A stretch of DNA of 64,000 bases from Brachybacterium fresconis. GTDB taxonomy: Bacteria; Actinomycetota; Actinomycetes; Actinomycetales; Dermabacteraceae. Each line of letters starts with the position of its first letter. Positions within the stretch are counted from its first letter, which is position 1. The stretch covers positions 1,674,001 through 1,738,000 of the forward strand of contig NZ_JAGIOC010000001.1 of the NCBI RefSeq assembly GCF_017876515.1, read 5' to 3'. This document shows, piece by piece, positions 9,201 to 15,911 of this stretch. A program made the position numbers and the translations under genes. The notes under the pieces are model-generated. The model was given only the letters and a program-made list of their open reading frames with translations, did not search any database and had not been told where the DNA came from.

Positions 9201-10975
9201 ATGATCTCATCGCGCAGCTGGTCGATGAGCTCCTCGGCCCGGGCCGCCTGGGTGTCGGAGCTGATGGGGGCCCCGTACCAGGCGGTCTCCTCGGGGCCGG
9301 TGGTCAGCAGCCCCACGTCCGCGGCCTCGCGCAGCGACGTGGTGAACCGCTCCCGGTCCGACCCGACCATCTGCGCGGCGACGTCGGCCCTCAGCCGTAC
9401 CGGGGTGCGCGGGGACGGGCGCAGGCGGGTCAGGGCCGCCAGCGCGGAGAGCGCGTCGTGCGCGGTCGCGTTCCAGGGCTGCTGGGTGCGGTGCATGGCC
9501 TCGACGTGGCCGACGAGGATGTCGCGCATCTCGCCGAGCTCCGCCGGGGCCGTGTCCTCGGCCCCGAGACCGTGGGATCCGGCCCGACGCAGGCTGCGCA
9601 GCAGCGCCGCGGAGGCGTTGCGCTGCAGCGACGGGTCCGGCGAGAGGTCGAAGACGAGCTCCTCGAGGCCCCGCTGCTGGGCGGTGGCGACCAGCTGAGC
9701 GAGGTTGCGACGGCGCCGGGAGACGATCAGGACGCTGCGGCCGCGGGCATTGAGCTCCTCGGCGAGGTCGACGACGAGGTCGAGGCTGCCCGTGCCGGGA
9801 GGAGCGGCGACGGCCAGATCCTGACCGGCGAGCACCCGGGCCAGGACGGCGCGGTGGTCGGGGTCGACGGCGGAGACGAGCTCGTCCTCCGGCACGTCGG
9901 GTACCTCCTGCTCGGCCTCGACGCCGCGGACCACGGCCTGGGCCCCGGCGTCGCCGGCGAGGGCGGCCACCAGCGGGGAGGCGACCCAGTCGGGGCGGTC
10001 CTCGACGAGGTCCTCGGCGACGGAGCCGGCGGCATCCATCAGGTTCCCGACCACCAGGGCGTGGGTGATGCGGAAGCCCGGCAGCGGTTGGCCGAGGGAG
10101 CGGAAGGCGTCCAGGACAGGATTGGGATCGAACCCGTGGGCGCCGTCGGTGGTCGCCAGCAGCGCCCGGGCATCGACCGCGACCCCGGCTTCACGCAGCG
10201 AGCGCAGCAGCACGGGGTTGAGGTCGGCGGTGGAGTCGACCTCGAGATCCACGTCCTCGCGGGCGTTGCCCCGCAGGCGCAGCGTCACCGGCCGCACCAG
10301 GACCGGGGCGTGGATCGGCGCGGAGCCGTCCTCGGGGAACCAGGTGGCCTCGCCGATGCCGAGGTGGCAGGTGGTCAGCCCGACCTCCTCCGCATGACGC
10401 TCGGCGATCTCGCGGATGGCGCGGGCATGGGCGCGGGCGTCGGCGAGGGCCCCGACCTCGCGGACCAGCGAGGACAGGCGCGTCGGACCGCGGCCCGCCA
10501 GGAGCTGTGCGAGGCCCGAGGGGTGGGAATGGGTCAGGTCCAGGACGGCCGAGCCGGCGCGGATCTGTGTGAGGAAGGAGGGGGCGGTGACGCCGCCCGT
10601 GATCTGCTGGGCCCAGCCGTCCAGGGCGTCGGCCACGAGGTCCTCGCGGCTGAGGGGTCGGTGCTCGCGCGGCTCGGCGGGGAAGTCGTCCTCGTCCTGC
10701 TCGGGAGCGATCCCGGCCCCGACCTCGTCGAGATGGCGGTCCACGACGACGTCGTAGCCGCCGGTGCCCGTCCCGGCTTCCCGGGCCGGCGATGCCGAGG
10801 CGCGATCGCGCTGCCCGGCGACGCTGGGCTGGTCCTGCGCCTCCTGCTGGTCCTGCGCGCCGCGCTGCGCGGTGTCGCGACGCTCACGGGCCAGGGCCGA
10901 CAGGGCGTCGTCGCGCGCGTCCGCGTCCTCGACCGTGCTGTCTGGGCGCTTCTTGCCGCGCAGGAGTCTCCACAT
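6266..10975 (-). CDS. Degenerate superfamily 1 helicase with C-terminal MTES_1575-type nuclease-like domain
   Basis: A 1569-aa protein built like actinobacterial SF1 helicases that end in a restriction-endonuclease-like domain. The ATPase motifs are eroded: Walker A near residue 393 reads APPGTGSLD, lacking the Lys-Thr/Ser, Walker B near residue 948 reads VLIVADGGR instead of a DExx box, and motif III near 974 reads VVVGDPLEY. Motifs V and VI remain recognisable as IVSIGFGKTPHGR and VITRARGR near 1170. A roughly 130-residue Ala/Pro/Ser linker precedes the final domain (about 1370-1569), where LLLAVDTDG matches the family's catalytic strand with Glu replaced by Asp. It may bind DNA without unwinding it. 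The ATG at 10975 follows GAGGTCCC. Confidence 0.8.
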   Translation of the reverse strand: MWRLLRGKKRPDSTVEDADARDDALSALARERRDTAQRGAQDQQEAQDQPSVAGQRDRASASPAREAGTGTGGYDVVVDRHLDEVGAGIAPEQDEDDFPAEPREHRPLSREDLVADALDGWAQQITGGVTAPSFLTQIRAGSAVLDLTHSHPSGLAQLLAGRGPTRLSSLVREVGALADARAHARAIREIAERHAEEVGLTTCHLGIGEATWFPEDGSAPIHAPVLVRPVTLRLRGNAREDVDLEVDSTADLNPVLLRSLREAGVAVDARALLATTDGAHGFDPNPVLDAFRSLGQPLPGFRITHALVVGNLMDAAGSVAEDLVEDRPDWVASPLVAALAGDAGAQAVVRGVEAEQEVPDVPEDELVSAVDPDHRAVLARVLAGQDLAVAAPPGTGSLDLVVDLAEELNARGRSVLIVSRRRRNLAQLVATAQQRGLEELVFDLSPDPSLQRNASAALLRSLRRAGSHGLGAEDTAPAELGEMRDILVGHVEAMHRTQQPWNATAHDALSALAALTRLRPSPRTPVRLRADVAAQMVGSDRERFTTSLREAADVGLLTTGPEETAWYGAPISSDTQAARAEELIDQLRDEIMPQLRTVYAEVGGDLGLREPTTLEQLTERLALLDRVRALLGTFQAAVFSAQLADLVAATADKTWRAEHGVTMGFGLRRRLRRDAAALQRPASLTPDLHRDLSEARRVTDAWRRAAVTGEATRSEGGVETTTPSAPSGPALPADLDRAHRAAERTQRILDELAVLLDGTPAGTDLARTDIEELSRRVEALAADRGDLESLPRRTELLRRLSFDGLGDLVEDLRARRVPIDQVGPELELCWWSSVLELIAGAEPTISQYDGTSLSQVAERFRRLDAEDLADASARVHAAADEIRVATMKTYPDTSRAAIGELARSSTVSIRDLAAKYEDILFAARPAWLASPYLVPQVIPRGRHFDVLIVADGGRLPTAAALPSIVRAEQTVVVGDPLEYGGDAAPSLLDDMLRIAPHIELLRDAHPATEGLRTFAQRRALVGEVVAVPSPIAPEPDRLVRVENGRGPVTEGMEYVESTEAELRRVTDLVIEHARSRPERSLAVLTFTEDHARRLMDRIMSTVSVIPALREYFDPAAREVFTVLPAEQASSILRDDIIVSIGFGKTPHGRLLHRFGPLSEVDGRKALATVITRARGRTTVVSSIDVEDLDHARLRSDGARDLRAMLWVLRGGPDIPVVPHVAALTGRDEPIDPPQPEAPRSSFAAVAPHGQDPESSGAAGVSAPAAMGASAGAGSGLAPDQDPADAEHAAADHGGEDLSDEDLDAAIAAAVARKSGDAPGSADASAESPSAASSSAPSPTEQAESPASPAAESTDPVAESAEPTEAPAPRELETDALVRDLADRLWRLGLLVESDFGATSDRIELALGHPDLPGRLLLAVDTDGARYVGTTSQRERDRLRAERLEAAGWATERVWSWALFIDPDGEAERIRRAVERALRLVQTEERSESPTGVGTIRHRLPRPQIPAGHQLSFYSSEDFDAVVEYICSDGRARLEEHLATEVRSFLGFEQRSVLLDVSVSSAIRRYQERQ

Positions 10976-11044
10976 GGGACCTCACGCTACCGGGGCCGTG
11001 GCCCGACCTCGTGCAGGCGTGCCGCCGATGGGCGGCCGTCCTGC

Positions 11045-11902
11045 TCACACCTCGTGCAAGGTCACCGAGGCCTCCTCGAGGTGGGCCCTCAGCTCGTCGG
11101 GCACGGGGCCGGGGATGATCAGATCGGTGAGCACGGAGACCGGGCAGATGCCCGCCAGGGCGCGATGACCGAACTTGTCCGGCGTCGCCAGGCCCACCAC
11201 TCGGCGGGCGTGCCCGATCATGATCCGGGTGACGCCGGCCTCGGCGTCGGAGTTGCAGGTCAGCCCCGCGGCGATGTCGAGGCCGACCGTGCCCACGAAC
11301 ATGGTGTCCAACCACAGATCCCGCATGGTCGCGGTCGCCAGCGGGCCGGTGAGCTCGAAGGAGTAGGGCTCGGCGACGCCGCCGAGCACGACCGTGCGCA
11401 CCGACGGGCGCAGCACCGCCTCGGTGGCGATGTTCAGCGCGGCGCACACCACCGTCAGACCGGGGGAGCCGTCGCGGGAGTCGAGATCTCCGCGCGCCAC
11501 GGCCCGCCGGGCGGTGGAGGTGGTGGTGCGCCCGCCGTTGAAGCCGATGATCTGCCCCGGTTCGACCAGGGTGGCGGCGTGGTCGGCGACCCGCTCGCGG
11601 AATGCCGACCCCTCATCGGTGCTGCGCGGGACGGTGGCCAGCGAGTAGGCGACATCGACGGCGACGATCCCCCCGTGGGTACGACGAGCCAGCTGCGCCC
11701 GCTCCATCTCCATGAAGTCGCGCCGCACGGTGGACTCGCTGATCCCCAGCTCCCGCGCGACCTCCGCGACGCTCAGGCGCTTGGTGGTCGACAGCAGCGT
11801 CAGGACGTGGTCCCAGCGCGCCGAGCGGTCCCGGGGAAGGCGGAAGGCGGGCTCTCGGACCGCATCGGACTTCTCGTCAGCTTCGGAATTATGCACAGTC
11901 AC
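11045..11902 (-). CDS. DeoR-family transcriptional regulator
   Basis: Predicted repressor controlled by a phosphorylated sugar. The 285-aa protein has an N-terminal winged helix-turn-helix, with VARELGISESTVRRDF as the recognition helix and RRTHGG as the wing, and a DeoR C-terminal sensor domain with GFNGGRTT, NIATEAVL and VLGGVAEP, which resemble the ISOCOT fold that binds sugar phosphates. The GTG at 11902 is my choice; an in-frame TTG at 11941 would add 13 residues. The flanking genes are not sugar genes, so the target is not evident from context. Confidence 0.85.
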   Translation of the reverse strand: MTVHNSEADEKSDAVREPAFRLPRDRSARWDHVLTLLSTTKRLSVAEVARELGISESTVRRDFMEMERAQLARRTHGGIVAVDVAYSLATVPRSTDEGSAFRERVADHAATLVEPGQIIGFNGGRTTTSTARRAVARGDLDSRDGSPGLTVVCAALNIATEAVLRPSVRTVVLGGVAEPYSFELTGPLATATMRDLWLDTMFVGTVGLDIAAGLTCNSDAEAGVTRIMIGHARRVVGLATPDKFGHRALAGICPVSVLTDLIIPGPVPDELRAHLEEASVTLHEV

Positions 11903-11985
11903 GCACCCAGTATTGCGCGGCTGGTCAGGATTTGTCCGCAAAGCGGTCAGGATTCGTCAGATCCAGCCATATGTCCAGGTCACAT

Positions 11986-12015
11986 TTGAGTCACCGCGAG
12001 AAGCCGACGTATGTT
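11986..12015 (+). promoter_or_regulatory. Promoter of the MT0933-like antitoxin gene
   Basis: TTGAGT, an 18-bp spacer and TATGTT, one of the better sigma-70-type matches in the window. It predicts a leader of about 45 nt before the gene at 12066. Confidence 0.5.
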
Positions 12016-12065
12016 GACGACGTCGCCCTGCACGGGGCGGTTCCGCGAACGAAAGGACACCGATC

Positions 12066-12275
12066 ATGGGTTTCGATGACGCGCTGAACAAGGCCAAGGA
12101 TCTCGCCGGCGAGAACTCGGACAAGGTCGACCAGGGGATCGACGCCGCGACCGAGCAGATCAAGGAGCGCACTCCGGACTCGGTCGACGAGCACGTCGAT
12201 TCCGGTGCCGATGCCGCCCGCGAGCAGTTCGGGCTCGGCGGCGGCGAGGGAGAGGGCGAGGAAGGGGGCAACTGA
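12066..12275 (+). CDS. MT0933-like antitoxin family protein
   Basis: A 69-aa, highly charged protein with the MGFDDALNKAKDLAGE start typical of the MT0933/Rv0909 antitoxin family, followed by amphipathic helical repeats (DKVDQGIDAATEQIKE) and a Gly/Glu tail. In mycobacteria a member pairs with a toxin, but no toxin gene adjoins it here. AAAGGA lies 8 nt before the ATG. A good promoter precedes it and a strong terminator follows, so it is a single-gene transcript. Whether it is an antitoxin or a general stress or nucleoid-type small protein cannot be told. Confidence 0.8.
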   Translation: MGFDDALNKAKDLAGENSDKVDQGIDAATEQIKERTPDSVDEHVDSGADAAREQFGLGGGEGEGEEGGN

Positions 12276-12298
12276 CCTCCTCTCTTCTCTGACGTCGA

Positions 12299-12332
12299 GA
12301 GGCCCCCGATGCTTCGGCATCGGGGGCCTCTT
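12299..12332 (+). terminator. Rho-independent terminator after the antitoxin-like gene
   Basis: Perfect 14-bp stem (GAGGCCCCCGATGC and its complement) with a TTCG tetraloop, then TTC. It starts 23 bp after the stop codon. Confidence 0.8.
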
Positions 12333-12473
12333 CGTGTGTCGCGGGGTCGGTGTCGGGGCGTGCGCGGGCCGGATGCTCCACGCACCCTGGGACGGCCTGT
12401 CCGCGAGCGTGCGGGGCCGCCGGCCGCCGCGGGCTCCGGACGGCGGTTCCGGAGGACGATGCCTCCGCCCGGC

Positions 12474-13169
12474 TCAGCGGCGCTTGCGCAGGGTGAAGAA
12501 GGCGGCGATCGCGACGCCCACCACGGCCACCCCGACGATGCCGAGCAGCAGGGGCATCGCCGAGCTCTCGGAGCCGGTGTCCTCGCCGGCAGATGCCTCG
12601 GAGGAGGCGTCGTCCTCCGAGGCAGCCCCGCCGGCCCCGTCCTCGGCCGAGCCGCCTGCGTCGGACGCGGTGCTCGAGGCGGATCCCTCCGCGCCCCCGG
12701 CGTCGCTCGCCTCGGATCCGCCGCCGTCGCCGGCCGCGGACTCCTCGTCACTCGGAGCCGCCGCGCCGGCGGTGTCCTGCTCGACGTCGAAGGTGAAGCT
12801 GCCCTCGATGGGATGGCCGTCGCTGGAGACGACGCGCCACTGGACGGTGTAGGTCCCGGCCGCCAGCGGCTCCTCGAGCTCGGCGGTCACGGTCGGTCCG
12901 TCGACGGTGGGCGTCACCTCGGAGACGGTCTCCCCGTCCGCGTCGTCGATCCGCACCACCGGGCTCACCTCGAGGATGTCCGCCGAATAGGTCAGCGTGA
13001 TCGCCTCGGGCGAGGTCTCGAGCGTCTCGCCGTCGGAGGGATCGGTCTCGATCAGGGTGTCGTGGGCGTGCGCCGGCAGCGGGAGCACCGCCAGGACGGC
13101 GAGCGTCAGGGCGGCGGCGAGCGCGAGCAGCGCCGTGGGGCGGGCAGGGCGGCTGGTCAGGGTGGTCAC
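12474..13169 (-). CDS. CopC-domain copper resistance protein, membrane anchored
   Basis: Exported copper-binding protein of the CopC/YcnJ type. The 231-aa precursor has a signal peptide ending at PAHAHD, so the mature protein would begin with a histidine as in CopC copper sites. A CopC beta-sandwich follows (DPSDGETLETSPEAITLTY, then WRVVSSDGHPIEGSF with a second histidine). A roughly 75-residue Ser/Ala/Gly/Asp linker leads to a C-terminal transmembrane helix and an RKRR stop-transfer sequence. The start is GTG at 13169 with TAGCCT 6 nt upstream, a leaderless pattern. A CopD-CtaG gene lies at the far end of the window; they are not adjacent here. Confidence 0.85.
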   Translation of the reverse strand: MTTLTSRPARPTALLALAAALTLAVLAVLPLPAHAHDTLIETDPSDGETLETSPEAITLTYSADILEVSPVVRIDDADGETVSEVTPTVDGPTVTAELEEPLAAGTYTVQWRVVSSDGHPIEGSFTFDVEQDTAGAAAPSDEESAAGDGGGSEASDAGGAEGSASSTASDAGGSAEDGAGGAASEDDASSEASAGEDTGSESSAMPLLLGIVGVAVVGVAIAAFFTLRKRR

Positions 13170-13230
13170 ACCAGCAGGCTACGCCAGCTGGTCGGAGCCG
13201 ATCCTGGAGGGTGAGGGAGGTCGCAGGAGC

Positions 13231-14730
13231 TCACGGCCGGGGCAGCTCGACAGCGTGGGTGAGCACCGGCAGGGCCTCGCGGGCGGACTCGATCTCGGCG
13301 AGGTCGAGGTCGACCAGGAGCATCCCGGGCTCGCGTCCGAGCTCCTGACGGATCTCCCCGAGGGGGCCGACGACGGCGCTCTGACCGATCCCCCGCGGCG
13401 TCCGGCCGCAATGCCCGGGCGGCGGGGCCTGGTCGGCCGCGAGGACCACGGCGGTCGAGTCCAGCGCCCGGGCCCCCACGAGCAGCCGCAGCTGCTCGGA
13501 CTTGGTGGGGCCGTCGCCCCAGGCCATCGGCAGCAGCACGGCGTGCGCTCCGCGACGGGCCAGGGCCGCGAACTGCTCCGGGAAGCGCACGTCGTAGCAG
13601 GTGGCGAGGCCGAGGCGGGCGCCGTCGAGGTCGAGCGTGATCAGCTGGTCGCCGGGGGCGACGGTGTCGGACTCCCGCACGCCATAGGCGTCGAAGAGGT
13701 GGATCTTGCGGTACTCGGCGCAGACGGAGCCGACTCCCCCGTCGCCGCCCTCCACTCTGCTCCCGGGGTCGCTCTGAGCGCCGCTCCCGGGGCTGCTCCG
13801 AGGGCCGCGTGCGATGAGGGTGTTGTGCACCCGAGCGCCGTCGGCCGGGGTGAAGGATCCGGCGACCACCACCAGGCCGTGATCGGTGGCGAGCTCCTGG
13901 ATCAGCTGGGCGAACTCCTCGTGGTGGGCCTCGGCGGCTGCGCGCAGGTCGGTGCCGAAGGGGGTCAGGGTGGCCTCGGGCAGCAGCACCAGACGGGCGC
14001 CGGCGGCGGCCGCGTCCGCCACGGCCCGACGGACGATCCCGGCCGTGGTCCCGTAGTCCTCGCTGACCTCGATCTGGGCCAGGGCGATGCGAGGGCCCGC
14101 CGCGCGGCGCACCTGCTCGAGGGCGTCGGGGGTGTCGATGTCGGCCCCTTCCGCTCCGCTGGCCCGATGGGAGACCAGCTCGTCGTCTTCGAGCCGGGCG
14201 TACAAGCGCCGCAGGCTGAGATCTGCCCACCCGCCGCCGGGATTCTCGACGTCGGCCAGGGCGCGGCGCAGACGCGCCAGCGGCCAGGCGGCGCAGAGGA
14301 ACTGGAGGCGGCCGTCCTCTGCGGTCAGCGCGGTGACCTTCTGCCCCGCCCGGCTGGTGGCGGCGAGCGCGGTGAGGGTCTCCCGGCGCAGCATCGGCAT
14401 GTCGCCGCCGAGCACCAGCACCGTGGTGCTCGGGTCGGCGTCCTCGAGGGCGGCGATCCCTCGCCCGAGCGCGGCCAGCGGCCCGGAGCGCGGCGGGTCC
14501 TCGAGGACGAAGCGGGCGTCGTGGCGTGCGGCGAGCGCGTCCCCGTCCGTCCCACCGGGGCCGACGACGATGCGCCGATCTGCCGGGGCGACGCGCAGCA
14601 CCCGCTCGAGCGCGGTGGCCCCGGCGATGGGCAGCCGCGTCTTGTCCTGCCCGCCCATGCGCGAGGCGGCCCCGCCCGCCAGGATGATCGCGGCGGTGGT
14701 GGCGGTTCTCTCGTGCTCCGAGCTCGACAT
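13231..14730 (-). CDS. Fusion of a MobA-like nucleotidyltransferase and a nitrilase-family amidohydrolase
   Basis: A 499-aa two-domain protein. Residues 1-205 form a nucleotidyltransferase of the MobA type with IILAGGAASRMGGQDKTRL as the nucleotide loop and LVLGGDMPML as the metal-binding aspartate region; MobA attaches a nucleotide to molybdopterin. Residues 215-499 form a carbon-nitrogen hydrolase with all three catalytic residues: Glu in LLPEATLTPFG, Lys in YRKIHLFDAYG and Cys in ATCYDVRFPE, close to the deaminated-glutathione or omega-amidase group. A Gly/Ser-rich insert sits before the lysine motif. The start has GGAGGATC upstream. The combination is unusual and the cofactor target is uncertain. 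Confidence 0.87.
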   Translation of the reverse strand: MSSSEHERTATTAAIILAGGAASRMGGQDKTRLPIAGATALERVLRVAPADRRIVVGPGGTDGDALAARHDARFVLEDPPRSGPLAALGRGIAALEDADPSTTVLVLGGDMPMLRRETLTALAATSRAGQKVTALTAEDGRLQFLCAAWPLARLRRALADVENPGGGWADLSLRRLYARLEDDELVSHRASGAEGADIDTPDALEQVRRAAGPRIALAQIEVSEDYGTTAGIVRRAVADAAAAGARLVLLPEATLTPFGTDLRAAAEAHHEEFAQLIQELATDHGLVVVAGSFTPADGARVHNTLIARGPRSSPGSGAQSDPGSRVEGGDGGVGSVCAEYRKIHLFDAYGVRESDTVAPGDQLITLDLDGARLGLATCYDVRFPEQFAALARRGAHAVLLPMAWGDGPTKSEQLRLLVGARALDSTAVVLAADQAPPPGHCGRTPRGIGQSAVVGPLGEIRQELGREPGMLLVDLDLAEIESAREALPVLTHAVELPRP

Positions 14731-14805
14731 GGAGCGATCCTCCCACGGGCGCTAGGATGTCGGCGGTCCGTGGGGCACCCTGTGTCGTCGTCCGCGGGCC
14801 GATCG

Positions 14806-14878
14806 GCCCCCGTAGCTCAGGGGATAGAGCACCGCTCTCCTAAAGCGGGTGTCGCGCGTTCGATTCGCGCCGGGGGCA
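14806..14878 (+). tRNA. tRNA-Arg (anticodon CCT)
   Basis: A complete cloverleaf: acceptor GCCCCCG pairs with CGGGGGC, D arm GCTC/GAGC, anticodon stem CCGCT/AGCGG with loop CTCCTAA giving anticodon CCT, and T arm GCGCG/CGCGC around TTCGATT. The discriminator base is A; CCA is not encoded. A TAGGAT hexamer at 14752-14757 is a possible promoter element. Confidence 0.95.
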
Positions 14879-15106
14879 CTGAGAAGTAGCAGGTCAGAAA
14901 CTCGCGAGGATGCACAGTCCGACACCTGAACGCATCGGCGGTCCGCACACGCTCCGCACCAGCATTCACGCGCACCCCACGGCGCCGACCCGCGACCCCG
15001 TCCACCCTCGCCTCAACGGAGCCTCGCCAGCATGTGGATCTCTGCTCCATCCACACCGGGCTAGTCCCCCTTGCCTTGTGCTTGCCAGGGGGGATAGCGT
15101 AATGTG

Positions 15107-15310
15107 ATGGTCAAGCCCCAGAAGTACCGGGACGTCGCGAGATTCCTCCGTTCGCAAGGGTGGCGGCACGTCAGGACCAAAGGCTCACACGAGATGTGGG
15201 AGGGCCCACATGGCGAGAAGCAAAGCGTTCCCCACCATTCCCAGGTGTCTGCCGGAGTCGTGCGACAGATCATCGAACGGCTCCCCGGCACGCCGGCCAA
15301 CTGGAAGTGA
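15107..15310 (+). CDS. hicA: HicA-family mRNA interferase toxin
   Basis: Toxin half of a HicAB toxin-antitoxin pair; HicA cleaves mRNA during translation. The 67-aa protein has the dsRBD-like fold signature: a KYRDVARFLRSQGW helix, then TKGSHEMW with the catalytic histidine, and a VPHHSQVSAGVVRQI tail. A GGGGGG purine run lies upstream; a GTG three bases earlier is an alternative start. The antitoxin gene follows after 7 bp, so the toxin comes first, as usual for hicAB. Confidence 0.88.
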   Translation: MVKPQKYRDVARFLRSQGWRHVRTKGSHEMWEGPHGEKQSVPHHSQVSAGVVRQIIERLPGTPANWK

Positions 15311-15317
15311 GGTTCCC

Positions 15318-15719
15318 ATGACCGTCTACGACGTGACCAGCTACCGGGACGGACCCTGGTGGACCTTCGAGATCCCTGCCCTCACGTCCCCCGCGCCGGC
15401 GAAGGGCAGGAACATCGTCGCCATGGGTCAAGCGCGACGCGCCGAGGATGTAGCACGGGAAGCTCGTGACGTGATCGACCTCTGGACAGATGACGGCGAT
15501 ATCGAAGTGCGCGTGCATTACGCACTCCCCGACGGGGTAGAAACCGCTGTGCACAGCGCTGCCGAACGCGAGGAACGAGGTCGGGCTGCGCTGGATGAAG
15601 CTGCAGCGCTGCGTCGCAAGGCGGTCCAGGAGCTGCGTTCCCAGGGGCTCAGTCAAGCCGACATCGCAACGCTTCTAGGCCTGTCCCGCCAGAGGGTGCA
15701 GCAGCTCTCCGCGGTATGA
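15318..15719 (+). CDS. hicB: HicB-like antitoxin with C-terminal helix-turn-helix
   Basis: Probable antitoxin to the HicA upstream. The 133-aa protein opens with a HicB-type partial RNase H-like fold (VTSYRDGPWWTFEIPAL, then a Gln-Ala-Arg-Arg-Ala-Glu-Asp helix and VIDLWTDD). A charged coiled helix rich in Glu, Arg and Ala links it to a C-terminal helix-turn-helix, QADIATLLGLSRQRVQQL, which resembles sigma-factor region 4. That domain would let the complex bind its own promoter. The ATG at 15318 follows GTGAGG, 7 bp after the hicA stop. Confidence 0.82.
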   Translation: MTVYDVTSYRDGPWWTFEIPALTSPAPAKGRNIVAMGQARRAEDVAREARDVIDLWTDDGDIEVRVHYALPDGVETAVHSAAEREERGRAALDEAAALRRKAVQELRSQGLSQADIATLLGLSRQRVQQLSAV

Positions 15720-15896
15720 GGGCCCCCGCAAGGGTCGCTGTTCCTGGCTCGCCCTTGCTTCTGGGCTGCGCACCCGGAGAGGGTGCACTTCTCCTTGTTC
15801 CGGACTCTCGGACCCACGCGGTGTCGCCGCCACGGTGAACAGGGTGTCGGGCGCACGACGGGACCGATCTTCGTGTACCGCTCCCCGGGTGCGCGA

Positions 15897-15911
15897 TACC
15901 GTGACGGAGTG
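15897..15911 (+). promoter_or_regulatory. Leaderless promoter and start of the S9 peptidase gene
   Basis: TACCGT, six bases, then GTG. With no ribosome site, this decides the start of the S9 peptidase in favour of 15909 rather than more upstream in-frame codons. Confidence 0.5.

Noticed and set aside
6752..11989. A 1745-codon open frame antisense to the helicase-like gene
   Set aside because: It mirrors the long minus-strand gene in a GC-rich genome, reads as Gly/Arg/His-rich low-complexity sequence without any domain, and has no ribosome site.
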